Assembly (NCBI RefSeq): GCF_004210375.1
Contig: NC_134825.1
Coordinates: 7,316,001-7,380,000, forward strand
Length of the DNA stretch: 64,000 bases
Direction: 5' to 3'
Origin: Tachypleus tridentatus
Taxonomy: Eukaryota > Arthropoda > Merostomata > Xiphosura > Limulidae
Position numbers and translations under genes: made by a program. The notes below the pieces were generated by a model, which saw nothing but the letters and a program-made list of their open reading frames with translations, was not told where the DNA came from and ran no database searches. Numbering within the stretch: position 1 is the stretch's first letter; the number at the start of each line of letters is the position of its first letter. Of the stretch, positions 20,656 to 32,591 are shown piece by piece.

Positions 20656-23600
20656 AACTTTATTAAAACACCATGTTTTACATGTTCCATTAATATGCAA
20701 ACATTTATTAAAACGGCCCAATAAGTACCAGTAACAATCACTGTTTTAATACAGATGAAAACAGCATTCAAACATGATAATTCAGTAATGGCCAATAACT
20801 AGGATGGTATTAAATGTAGATGTCACCACTAGTCGTGATTCACCGAGAATGTTTTATATTCAGAGATGAATACCTCATAACTTACATATGTAATCGAATA
20901 ACAGTAAAGGAAATTCAAGAACACCCTCTACTATCATTCCAAAGAACACACACACTAAACTAAATAACACAGGCATGCCTAGGAAAACTATCTATCAGAT
21001 GGAATATGTACAAAGTCAAAATCAAGTGTTAATTTCCAACAAAGAGGAGTGAACAAACTTCATGAAATAAAACCGATCTCTAAACACTACATGTATATTA
21101 TACTTCTGGTGACAGACACCAAACTGTGTTTTATTACTTACAGAAGACATTATTTACATAAACAAGACACTTTTGGATACTTTTGTTATTACTAGTTTTG
21201 TGACATACTTACAGCAGCTACTTAACATAATACTACATAAAACTGTCATTCTTCTCACTGTGTACATAGCTATAGATTCATACCTTTAAATAATTAATTA
21301 AATAAATACATGCAATAAAGTACACTTACTTAAAACATTATTGAAATAAATATAACTACAAACTCTATACGAAAAAGGTCTAACACATCCAGTGTTTGAA
21401 GTGATGACTCTATCAAGAGTTACGTATCTATAGTTGAATTAATTGCGACAATACTTATATTGACAATAAGTATTTTTCAGGCCGAAGCTAGATAATGTTC
21501 ATTTTCCCAATAATTCCCTCTTTGTCCAATAAATCTGTTTTATAAGTGACCTCACATATTCTAACATGATCTTTGACATTGTGGTTTCTAAGAAACTGCA
21601 ATATAAAAATGTGAAAAAATCTATTAATGAAATTTATGATTAAAAAGTATTAATCTCATGAAAATATTCAGCTAATTAAAATTAATGTTTCTAGCTATTT
21701 CTTTTTTGATGATTCCAACTACCTGATCAAACCTTTACATGATATGTACAAACAAATGTTTCTATGTGATCTAAAAGTGTCTAATACTAACAGCTATCAC
21801 TCAAGCGCATTGAAGTCTGAATTTATCTAATACTTTGACTCCCATATCGCAGTTTTAGAACAAACTTTTAAATGAAAGTTTGTCTGTTAATCTGCAACTC
21901 TTCTTAGTGATGTCATCGAAACACTTGGATAAACTACGTAAGAAGAAACATATTGATGAACAACAAGAAACATGTCACCACACAACTAAAATATTCCGAT
22001 GTGATGACAAATTGTGGTAAAAATAACACACCAGTTATTGACTCTATCCATATATCATTTGATTCAGCTTTGAAACTAGTTCTTCAACATGTCGATCTCT
22101 TCTATCGAACTTTAGCCTGACAGGAGGAAACAGTATAAACTATCTATATTCAACCAGTTAGAAAGGGTGACTGGAAGCTTCTCCCTATTGACAGTATATC
22201 TTTATGTAACATCTCCAGAGAGCTCCTCTTGCACCCTAATCTACAAAAGCGCACATTTCAACAAATTATCAATTTCACTTCTCGATGACCATGGATGGAC
22301 AATTAAATAATTTGCAGAAAAGAAAATGTTATTCTTTTCAATTTTTTATCTATTCTTAATAAAACTGAAGATAGTTAGATAAAACATAAAGTGGACAATG
22401 ACTGTTTTTAACAATGGATTTAACAATACTGTACCAAAGTCGTACAGTACAGAAATTTATTAAGATTACAAAATTGTTCTGTGAGAGAAATGAAATTAAT
22501 TAAGTACAGAAAATTATAGATTTGTTGATTTAGTTTTTATTGTTACCGACAAATAGAAGAATTATGCAAAAATTAGAAATGTATGAATATTAATAATCAG
22601 GTTAACTAACTTGATAAAGATCTTGAATTAAAATTTTACATAACTCAGAAGCATTTGTTTTATTTTTAAGTAGCATAAAGTAAACACGGTCTGATACAGG
22701 ATTCCAATGTCCCTTTATGATTAACTGAGGCTTAATATACCAGTAAGTGTCTCCTTTATCTTAAACAATTTTAACTATTCTAATGCACAAATTCATTAAC
22801 TAATATTTATTTTACCATTTTCCCCTCTTAATTCAGTTAAACTCTTTTTAAAAACAAAGAGTTTTACTTTAGTTTCTCAGATTCGATTTTTTTCTTTCTG
22901 TGATTTTGTTTAAATTTTTCAGTCTTCGAATTATGCAGTATTCTCTATTTCTATTTCCAAAACTTAGTTCACTTCAACTGTTTTCACATGATATGTTTGT
23001 ATAGACTTTTAGAAAGCAGAATAATTAGGCTTAAGAGCCATATTGAGTCAAATCTAACGTATTGTCGGTACACACCCACAATATCCCCTTACTTTGTTTG
23101 CAAAGTTTAAGTCTCTCACACATATAAATAAATAAGTTTTTTCATTATTATTGACAAAAAAATCTAAAACGTAATGTTTAAATTCACTCCCTCAATAATT
23201 CCCTTAGTATGAATGTAAAGTTTCAAATCTCTAGGTTCGTACCTCTGAGTCATTATCATACACATAAATACTCACTCTGTCTGAACAGTCTACTTGTGAA
23301 TATTTATTCTTACTTTACACTGAAATATATTTTTAATAATATAGCAATTGTGATTATTTTACATACATTTATGCTCAGTTAACGCTTTAATGACTTTTGA
23401 TTTGTTAACATTTTTACAAGTTTGTAGTCTGATTGTTACCCTGACATTCTTATATTGTTTCAGTTTAAATATTATAAATATTTATATTATAAATTCATAA
23501 TATAAATACTTGACTTTAATAATATACGAATAATATAATGAAATCTCCATTAAAATATTTCAAAGAATACCCATTAATTCATTTATTTTTATTACGATAT

Positions 23601-24260
23601 AATGCGTTTTGTAACTTATTTAGATGTTTTATCAGAAAATTAAGGAAAGGAAAAGAGATGAGACTCTACATTTGTAGTTAGAGAGTTGTTTGTAAAGATA
23701 AATGTAGAACAACGATGTATTGAGATTCATAAAGAGGAAGGTTTGAAAATGTAGAACAAGAATTTTAGAAAAATTGGGTTTAGGAGTAATAGCAAAGATG
23801 TTAAAACTACAACTGGATATGACCACTGGATATTCAATAACACCATAAGTTTGTCAATAACATTTTAACCAAATACATGAATTATGAAGCGCATTATATA
23901 AATATAACAGGAGGAAGACAAATAATGATTCATAAACAAAAAGAAATGTTATACTGATGGTAGAAAATACTGTATATTTACACAAAACATAGGTTTACAG
24001 ATTCTTAAGAGGACAAGCTAATGTTATGAAACATGTATATGTTCCACCATCAATAAAACTCTTCCTTGTTCTTATAATTAGTTGTTTGTCTATATGTTAT
24101 ATTAACCAAATTAAGAAATTTCGTGTTTCAAAAGGTTGGTGAATACTGTAAGTGCATATTTTAAACTCCGGAGAAAGTTTTAGAGAAATGTATGTTTATT
24201 TGGACAAGGACTGAAACATGCAACTCACAGATTGCGAGTTGAACTTGCAATATGTAAGAC
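20656..24260. other. Long gene-free AT-rich stretch
   Basis: No exon-like or transposase-like frame found on either strand. Contains AT-palindromic sequence near 23466-23515 and scattered homopolymers only. Confidence 0.45.
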
Positions 24261-24261
24261 C

Positions 24262-24350
24262 ACAACACAGGCTATCCGCTCTGTCCACCGAAGGTAATTG
24301 AACCCCTAATAGTGTTGTAAATTCGTAAAGTTACCGCTTAAATTATAAAT
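24262..24350 (-). repeat. Second-family SINE head, minus strand
   Basis: GGCTATCCGCTCTGTCCACC followed by GAAGGTAATTGAACCCCTAA and TTGTAAATTCGTAAAGTTACCGC is the reverse complement of the SINE heads at 54.98 and 56.14 kb, with several mutations. Confidence 0.7.
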
Positions 24351-25195
24351 TGATCTAATGATGACCTGAAAATGTCGAAATTAGTTTTATATCTATTATA
24401 CAAACTAACAAAGAAGTTCAAAATGTGATGATAATTATATAGATGTTAATTTTGAAATAATGCATAATACTTTTGATTGCGTTGGGAATATCCAATCTAT
24501 CAGTGAAAATCGAAATAATTATGTTAATCCATTCAGTTGTCATGGAAATTCATAAAACATTATATACACACATCCTGGTAAGTTATATATTTTTATTTAA
24601 TACGTTTTTTTTGTAAAGGTGGAGATTGGGAGTACAATTAGTAGAAATATTAGGGAGTGTCTTTATCCATTTGCTTTCTACTTCAAGGTATTTAATAGTA
24701 ACTGTTTTCCCAAAACAAAGTTTACACACTGAAAGGCAGTGAAAGTTAAAACGCTATGGATGGGTGTAAATACTTAGCTTTGTACTATTAATTTTTTATG
24801 ATTTTCCATGACGTCTGACTAGAATTACATTGGTATTTGGATTTGGTCTGATTGATTAGGTATTCCGTACGAATTCGAGTGCTATAACTACAGGCATTAT
24901 GAACTATGATTATGATTTGAAACCTGGACTAATAATGGTGATGGTATATTTAATTCACTATTGTTTTATATTGCTGATAATCACCTATTAACAATAAAGG
25001 TAATATATAGTTTGTAAGCTATTTATATATACATATCGTGATACAAAGCCAAAAGTCAATTTCCTAAACTGAAACCAAACAAAATCCCTTCTTTAAGTTT
25101 CGCTTCTAAAAACAGTTGTAACTTGTCCACACAGATACTTGAAAGAGTTAACATCTTTGTCTAAGACCTATACAAACTGATCCATCAAATTCACT
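24351..25195. other. Intergenic with a weak Penelope-like 3' motif
   Basis: CTAATGATGACCTGAAAATG followed by TCGAAATTAG (about 24354-24384) is a decayed match to the GGTCGAAAC motif of the Penelope-like ends. Otherwise AT-rich, nothing recognised. Confidence 0.35.
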
Positions 25196-25199
25196 TTCA

Positions 25200-25580
25200 T
25201 CTGAAGTTGAATTAATAGGACTTTCTTTGTCTTAACCAAACTTTCACGTTCAATGCTTTCCATTCTGCTATGAGGCCTACTCTGGTGATTATTTAGTTCC
25301 ACACAAAAAACGTGGAAACTTTGTATAAGAGGATTCTTAATCCAACAACAATGAAAATACTTTTAGCTGTCCACAAAATAGCCAAACACCTTCTTTGTAT
25401 TTGAATTCATTAAGAAGAAGTTCATGATTTTTGTATATTTCCTCCAAGTGAACCAAATGAGTAATAGTAAAAATACATATATGTTACCATTGTGAAGGAA
25501 AACACGTTTGAGATTTCTGTTGGAGGAATCAATGTAGAATGGTCGTTTACTTAGTTCACAGACTTCATCTCCTAACATCG
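25200..25580 (-). pseudogene. Fragment of an unidentified mobile-element protein (copy 1)
   Basis: Minus-strand frame 25578-25363 reads CELSKRPFYIDSSNRNLKRV followed by FLHNGNIYVF and a Lys/Leu-rich part. Further 3' the frame decays but keeps KFPRFLCG. The pattern P-x-(F/L)-I-D-S-S...LK-x-V-x-L-H-N-G-N followed later by a Y-T-K-(F/Y)-P-x-F-L-C block belongs to a widespread arthropod mobile-element-like ORF whose superfamily I cannot name with confidence. Premature stops show it is dead. Confidence 0.45.
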
Positions 25581-25672
25581 GTATTAATGCAGTGATACTA
25601 TTGTAATAAACCAGTGAAACTTCTAGAAATCGAGAGAAAAAAATTATTCCATACTTTTCGCAAGAATGCTCA

Positions 25673-25891
25673 TTGATTTATTGGAACAACATTGCTGCAG
25701 TATGTGATCCAAGAGAGTGGCCATTGTTCACTGATACATTCAAAATAGGTCCAAAATGTGTTGTCCTTCAAAATAGTAACCTATATGCATCTGTTCTTAT
25801 TACTCAATCGTTTCACTTAAAGAAAATATACACACCTCTTGAACTTCTTGTAATAAGGTCAATACAAAGAATATGGTTGTTTTTTGTGTAA
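25673..25891 (+). pseudogene. Fragment of the same unidentified protein (copy 2, inverted)
   Basis: Plus-strand frame reading CDPREWPLFTDTFKIGPKCV followed by VLQNSNLYASVLI and LKKIY. It matches copy 1 position by position (C-x4-5-P-x3-D-x6-K-x-V-x-L-x-N-x-N-x-Y) but lies on the opposite strand, about 100 bases away, so the two form a diverged inverted pair. Confidence 0.45.
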
Positions 25892-26197
25892 TCTTAAACG
25901 TCCTTTGGAGAAATCCAACACAGTTTGTTAATTTTCTTGTCCTATATATAATGATGCCAGACTTTATAACCTGCATCTTTCAACACATTCCAATATGTAT
26001 GTTGCGGATATTTGGTTTTTGAACAATTAATGATTTTGACTGCATATTTGGTTATTACGGTAAGGGATGGTCGTGTTTTCATTGATCTGCTACTTCCACG
26101 AAAAAATGTTGTGTGAAAAATAAAAAACAACAACAATTGTTTAAATAAAGCGTTTGTTCTATATCAAATACATTTTGTTAAGCTTAGTTTCTGTATA

Positions 26198-27640
26198 CAG
26201 TTCTATGCAAAAGTGTAAGGACAAAATAACATTTGTCATTTTCTCCATTTTATGGAGCGAATTCTTCCATGTCATTACGGATTGTAAATTTCTAAACTGT
26301 GATCACGATTCACTGATGACGTTTGACACTTCAATGAGCCAGGGTGAGAATACTTATCGTTTTATAGAATTCTCCTACACTTGTATCAAGGACATATCAT
26401 AAAGATTCTGTTTGAATGAGCAGAGTGATCACATTTAGGGCAAAAAACCAGTAATAACAGACATATGACGTCATCTTGTCATTATTCCACAGCCCCACAA
26501 GAGGAAAAAATTGTCAGTAAAGCAGAGAATTTGCATAAAAGCATTTTGAGATACCAGGTTGATTCTCCATCAAATTGCTGCAGACTTGAAATGTTCTCCA
26601 AACACTGCCAAGTACACATTAGATTGTGAGATTTATACAGATATAATTGAAAATAGGAAATGAAGAAACAGAATATCTAGATTCTATGATACTGGTGTTA
26701 AGAACCTTTGTTTATGCAGCATTCTGGACAGAAGGAAGACTAGCACTGGTGTCAAGCATGAGGTAAACATTTATGTACCAAATTAAGGAGAACTATTCAG
26801 ATTTACATTATCACGAAGACTCGATAGTAATGGAATTTCTTATCGTGCAGCAGTTAAAAATCTTTACTTTGTTCATCAAATGTTATCAAGAAACTGGACT
26901 GCTGATTATTGTAAAGAAGTGATATGGATAGATGAGTCAAAGTTTGAAATAGTTGGTTCAAACTGTACGCTGCATGTCCAGCGGAAAAAGGTGAAAGATA
27001 TTTACTTCAATGAATAGTACCTGAGATAAAGCATGGGAGAGATAGTGTGATCGTTTGGGAGTGTTTTACTGCTGAGGTGACAAGAGATATTTGCGACAAA
27101 AGATGGGTTAATGGACTAACGCAAGTTCCAACTAATACTGGTCCCATGGTAGAGCCAGTGGTTTGCAAATTATTAGTAATAAATTCTACTACCAAAAAAA
27201 TAATGACTCCAAACACTCATCCAACCTATGTAGCTGAGAGATGAGCTGCTGGAGCTATTCAAATGATACAATGATTTCTGAACCCAACTGAACAGATATG
27301 AGATTGGATAAACAAACTTGACAAATCAAACGTTACTTCCAATGAAACTTTATGGGAGTGTATTAAAGACATTTCGAGTAAAATCGTAAAAGTCACTGTG
27401 ATTAAACAACTTTCAACAATGGCTGAACGACTTTCCATGGTTATTAAAGCAAAAAAAACAAAAAACAGAGAAAATATTCACTATTTGCTAAACTCAAACA
27501 TTCTCATAAAATTTCTGTTGCACTAAATGTGAAGAACAATAAAATATTGGTGTTTCACCTATTATTTACTTTCAACTATTCTTTGAAAGTGGCCTTAAAT
27601 CTGATTTTTGACTTTCTTCTAACACTTTTGCAAAGTAGTG
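26198..27640 (+). mobile_element. Second Tc1-like transposon, decayed
   Basis: About 1.44 kb, bordered by TA at 26196-26197 and 27641-27642. The ends CAGTTCTATGCAAAAGTGTA and (reverse of right end) CACTACTTTGCAAAAGTGTT are inverted repeats. The interior carries a heavily broken transposase in plus orientation. Unrelated in end sequence to the element at 52-1633. Confidence 0.82.
26500..27480 (+). pseudogene. Tc1-like transposase, heavily broken
   Basis: Recognisable pieces in order: an N-terminal helix-turn-helix trace, then VIWIDESKFEIVGSN (catalytic first Asp in W-x-D-E-S-K, about 26920-26962), VIVWECFTAE (about 27046-27075), and LNPTEQI-stop-DWINK (about 27279-27312), where the conserved Glu of the DDE triad stays in NPTEQ. 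Multiple stops (for example TAG 27016, TGA 27300) and frame changes rule out function. Confidence 0.78.
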
Positions 27641-27642
27641 TA

Positions 27643-29970
27643 AGTTGGAATGGATGGACCTAATTGTAACAAACATTTTTACAGAATAAAAGTTGATAAC
27701 GTGTGGAATTATGGATATTACAAAAGATAAATAAGTATGAAACTATGAGATGGTGCCATTTTAAGTTGAAGTTTCCATACCGTAAAATGAACAACCAAGA
27801 ATGACAATGAATTGTTCCATTTAATGATACTGGTTTTTGGTGTATGTCTTTAAGTTAATTGCTTCAAATAAAACCAAAAGAGCCGAGTAAAATAGCATTA
27901 AATTATATCATACCTTTGAGAGTTTAAAAATGGTGTATCGTTTATCTACGTCTACCTCTGGACATCTGTTCAGATAGTCTTGAATAACTGGAGACAAGTT
28001 ATCTATATATTTTTTATATATAATAAAAGTATGTATGAATATATAATGAAAACACTTATATATGTTAAACTATATAACCAGTATTGTTAGTGAAACAGTA
28101 TAACTTACTTACAAAATACAAAAATACTCTCTACTTCATGCACGATCTCCGAATCCCTGTCATTTGACAATCATTACCTCATCATTACATATATTTGGAT
28201 AACACTCCCTAATAATGTCTAAATCTCTCCAAAGGTATAATTTTACAGTAGCTGTACACCATGGGCGAATTACCTAACGTGTTTTATTTACAGGGGTTAA
28301 CAAGATGGTAGTGATACTACGATAGAAACACCATAGTTTAAGTATTTAAAGATAATAATATAGTACAATACAATACAATACAGTCTACAACATTCAATAA
28401 TTAACCGTAACTGCATACAGGCTTGTCAAATATTCATTGTTATTGTCTTTCTTTCACTGCAACGTTGTCTTCAATACATCTACATGTTTGAATAATGTGA
28501 AATGTCTTGATTTGGTCTTTATTATAGCTATTCTCTCCAATTGGTTAAAGACACTTTGGAAGAAGCAGACAGTTGTGTTTGAAGTTAAAAAATGTAGCTT
28601 TTAAGAAGTAGGGTTTTGTGAAACAATGATAATATTTATGATTAACTTTATTAGAGAAACATTTGTGTTTAACAAAAGCAAAGCATGAATGCACCTAAAT
28701 TATTATAAGATCTTGAAAGTATTGTTGAAATACTTTAATATCATTCACTGGAAGTCTCTCTCAGATTTATTAACTCAAAATGTTATATTATTATTGTCTT
28801 TCTATCTAATTTGATGTGTTTGTAATTTTTAAAACTTAACAAGTGTGAGATATCCAAATAAAGAGAAAATTTAAATTGAAGCTACTCCTATTCCTCAGTA
28901 TGGGTTACCAAAATATACCGTGTGAGAATTTTCCTGATGATGAAGAGGTTTGCCATTAACCATTTCAATGGATGTAATACCAAGTGGACCAGAAATCAAA
29001 CTTAGGTTCACACTCTTTCATTCTTATTAATTCTGGTTCCATCCAGCAACGAGTGACAACCAGTGATGTTTGTTTTGTTGTTCTAGGGAGATTTTAGCAT
29101 ATGTTCCAAAATCATCTATGTTATGGAAAGAACCATCAATAAAGTCATCATGTGAGAGAAAAATACTAACAATAACATGTAAATAACTGCTAGTCAGTCT
29201 TAAAAATTAAATTAGCTCTAATTTACGTTTCTTCTACTCCTATTGCAAATTTCGATTGTAAAATGCAAATATTTAATCATCCAAATGCACAAATAAAACT
29301 TGTCAATATACAAAAATTTGCTAGAAATCTGTTTTTTATATATATTTTTCTTACTTTGTTCCAGAACAAATAGCTCGTAATAAAGTATGTTTTGAAGTTG
29401 CTGGTGTTAAAAAATGTAAAATGTAACTAAATATTTAATTTGTTTTATAATTACGAAATAATTAAAGCCAACACTTACAAATACAGTCTGAATGTGAAAT
29501 TATTTCATTTTTACCACCGAATCATTTGCTTTCTGATATTTATAAACTTTTAATTATTAATTCAGAAAATAATCTATGATAATTTCTTGCAACAAAGTGG
29601 ACTAGTTGTTCATTTGTCACAAATTGTACTATTGGTTGTAAGTTCACCTAAAACCTGCCTTTTATGTCAACTTATACTCCTTTTAATTAACAGCACAATT
29701 AGTAGCTGTGTTACATAGTTGGATTTATTTCATTATTTATTTTAAGTTTACAAAGAAGTCAATGTTAGATTTGAAAATACTCAATGCTTTATATAATTAG
29801 AAAAATTATTTTTGGACAGCAATTTTTTGTCAATAATGTTTGAAAAATTGATATTGAATTGAAAATAAAGAAAAAAAACTCTAACGAACGATGTTTTGAA
29901 ATAATATATTAAGTGAAGAAATTATAATTAAATCAATTATAAATAACAATATTAATGCCAGAGTGTGTGT
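27643..29970. other. Intergenic, nothing recognised
   Basis: AT-rich; a short (ATACA)n run near 28362-28380. No gene, element end or tandem array that I can support. Confidence 0.45.
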
Positions 29971-29984
29971 GTTTTCATATAGCA

Positions 29985-30062
29985 AAGTTACACAAGATTG
30001 TTTGTTAAGTCCACCGAGAGAAAGCTCACCAATGATTTTACCGTTGTACCAATGACGGACAT
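29985..30062 (-). repeat. Possible decayed second-family SINE head
   Basis: GTCCACCGAGAGAAAGCTCA followed by CCAATGATTTTACCGTTGTACCA resembles the reverse complement of the head at 56.14 kb. Weak match. Confidence 0.35.
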
Positions 30063-30925
30063 ACGGCTAGAGTTAATTGACCAAATGTTATATTTGAAAT
30101 TATTTCTAACATATCTGGTATTTATAAGTGATTCGTCAATATGTTCTATTTAGAACTAATGAGTAATATACTGTGTTAATAATTAATCATTAGAATGTTC
30201 TGTTTTTTTAAGATTAGTCCACCATACGATGTATTTAGAATTAATCAACACTATATTGTATTTAAACTAAATCCTGTTATGTATTTGTTCTATCTTTAAG
30301 ATATTTCAAACAACTATTATTGACTGATGACGTTATTTTTATTTACTCTATCAATCTTTTCAGCTTTTAATCAAGACGTAATAATTTTTCAATAGTTTGT
30401 TACTATTCAATATAGATGATGTTTTATATTTAATAAACACTACAGATTATTTAGTTACTCGATGTGTCTATGTCAAGAGAAAAATTAAAAGTATTAAACA
30501 TTATGCAGGGCAATCTAAGTTCAGGTTTAACAACATACATTTGTGTATAAAATATAAACTTCTTGATGTTGAACAGTAAGAAACGTGTTCAATACAGTGT
30601 TGAATACAGCCAAGAAACATCAGTTTTCTGAAATAAATCTTGTCGAAAAAATGGCTTACATGTTTATATCTGGTAAACAGAATGAAAATCTTATATAAAT
30701 CTTATATATAATAATAGTATGTAGGTGTGATAGTCCTTGATCCTGCACCTTGTATTGTTCAGAGCAATACATGTGTTTCTTTGTATATTTCGACGCAACA
30801 CATGGTATTGTGTTATTATGTTCATCTACTAAAGAAGTGTCATAAAACGACATTGATACTATATTCACCAATGGTAAGAGGCATAATTTGAGTGACGTCA
30901 TTAGTATACATATCTAGATATTATA

Positions 30926-31872
30926 TGGAGCGCTGTTAAACCGCGGTATTTGTGTGGTCAACCTGCTTAACCGCGGCTTAACTGGCCCGCGGCTTAAATC
31001 TTTGTGACTGAAAATCCGAAGTCGCCAACAGCTCCGCCGAGGAGCCTCATCCGGGCCATTGCGTGATCATTATATATTAATGTATAGACTATTCAGATAC
31101 AATTGACAAGTGCCGTTTTAATACAAACGACCAATGCATTGCGATGGGAATTCCATTGTTTTTGGCTTCACAAAATGCATTGAACGTTGCCTTGTCTAAC
31201 TCAGGATCTTGTGCTGTTCTTGCGTTTCAAACCACCCGCATCAAGTTCATCTCTTAATTTATTCTCATCTTTAATCAACCCACGCAATGTTCACTTAGGT
31301 ATGCCTAACTCTCTACTAACTTTAGCTCGAGTTTCGCCGTTTCGTATTCAGCTTTTGCTGAACGTCACACGATGCATGCTTACGTTTGGTACTCATGGGG
31401 TAGAAATTTGTCAATATGATATACTCTCTGTTAATTCAGAAACTGAAGTGATTTCTATTGGGTTTGTAGCCAATATTTATACAATTCCATAACAATATCG
31501 GATTATCGAATTAAAAATAATACTTTAATTATTGATTACTTTTTTCACGGATTTACCGCGGATTAACTTTAATGTATGGAGAGGTGTGATTCGGTAACAA
31601 TGGCGGCCTCCATAAAGCTCACATAGAGAGCGGATAAGGTAGATTAACGGTCGATTTCTATTGTAATATATTTTATTTATTTCTCAAATTAAAGCAAATC
31701 CTTTTTAAATATCCCCTTGAAGTTATAAAGCCAGGATTAAATTCGTAAGACGCGTTTTTACACGTTCTTAAATTAGCGGTGAGCCGCGATAATCCTCGCT
31801 CACATCGCTCACAAGACTTGCTACAGCTGCTTAAGCTATTTCGCGGTTTACTGGTTTAATGGCGCTCCACTG
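30926..31872 (-). mobile_element. pogo/Tigger-like DNA transposon, internally deleted
   Basis: The ends are inverted repeats. Left reads TGGAGCGCTGTTAAACC; the right end reversed reads CAGTGGAGCGCCATTAAACC, next to TA. A few bases seem lost at the left tip. Total about 950 bp, far below an autonomous element, and richer in GC (CCGCGG blocks) than its surroundings. The minus strand between about 31410 and 31130 encodes a CENP-B-type N-terminus (KRKHASCDVQQKLN...) with stops. The duplicated locus at 56.5 kb lacks the element. Confidence 0.78.
31130..31410 (-). pseudogene. CENP-B-type helix-turn-helix of pogo/Tigger transposase, broken
   Basis: Minus-strand KRKHASCDVQQKLNTKRR, then frame-broken traces of an RELGIP-like second helix, a WxxDEN-like linker and LDAGGLKRK-like and LDKA..FxxFxxAKNNGIPI-like segments. 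These are the DNA-binding half of a pogo/Tigger transposase. Several stops; the DDE domain is absent. The 101-codon plus-strand frame at 31187-31492 is only its antisense. Confidence 0.7.
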
Positions 31873-32179
31873 TATCAAGTTAGCTACTAGCGTATTCTAG
31901 AAAGTTGTTAGGAGCCTTATGGTGATGTAAAAGTAAATTATTCTATTTATAAATATTTCTTTAGAACTTTGTCTTTTGGTAAGTGTAACAGCAGCAATAT
32001 GTTGTCACGTGATCAGTTTAGACACCCGACGGTAACATTACTTGTTATTAATTTGGTGTGTAGAATTACCTTGAGTATCAAAGTGAGTTTCAAACATAAA
32101 CTAACATTTAAAAAACATTAAGCTATTACTTTTATCATGTCAAATACAAAAGTTATTAAAATAAAATAAGTCTGTATAG

Positions 32180-32185
32180 TTTATT
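32180..32185 (-). promoter_or_regulatory. Poly(A) signal of lectin gene
   Basis: AATAAA on the minus strand about 155 bases after the stop codon; the context is conserved in the decayed copy near 56.83 kb. Confidence 0.6.
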
Positions 32186-32340
32186 AGTCCTGTAAATACA
32201 AATACTCTACGATTAACTTTGTAATTATTAGAAACAACAGAATTAAAATAATTTCCAAACACCAAAGACATGTTTGTTTTCTGTAAAAATCAGAATAAAA
32301 AGTACAATCGGTTTGTTGTTCGTAACATATTATATTGGTT

Positions 32341-32591
32341 TTAATACAGGGGTCGTATCTTTATCTCCACATCTGGAAGTGAGTATTTCTGTCCTTTCCA
32401 TGCGCTCCATTCCACACCATCAGCATAACTCTCGTGTTCACCATTCAGATAGAGTCCATTGAGGTTGGAACTGTGACACTTGTCGTACCACCAACCTCCT
32501 TTAAAGACTTGGGCACAGCTTTTTTCATGAATGTCATTATCTTTGTCCTTCGTAGAAAAACTGAACCCATTGTGTCCACTGAACCCATCTC
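32341..32591 (-). CDS. Lectin coding exon 5 (calcium and ligand site, stop)
   Basis: Acceptor ATACTACAG|G. Carries DKDND, the C231/C244 pair, [16 protein letters not shown], and ends IKIRPLY with TAA at 32343-32341. The homologue at 57.0 kb has stops and loses the first cysteine. Confidence 0.9.

Larger units (their letters stand above)
30400..32340 (-). repeat. 3'-flank segmental duplication, copy 1
   Basis: Downstream flank of the lectin gene. It aligns with 55840-56985 beside the decayed copy. Shared landmarks: AAGAGAAAAATTAAAAGTA, ATGCAGGGCAAT, TTTCTTTGTATATTTCGACRC, CATTAGTATACATATCT, GTCACGTGATCAGTTTAGAC and the GTCTGTATAGTTTATT around the poly(A) signal. Copy 1 carries an extra pogo/Tigger element. 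Confidence 0.75.

Noticed and set aside
31187..31492. 101-codon plus-strand frame
   Set aside because: It is antisense to the CENP-B-type transposase remnant of the pogo/Tigger element.
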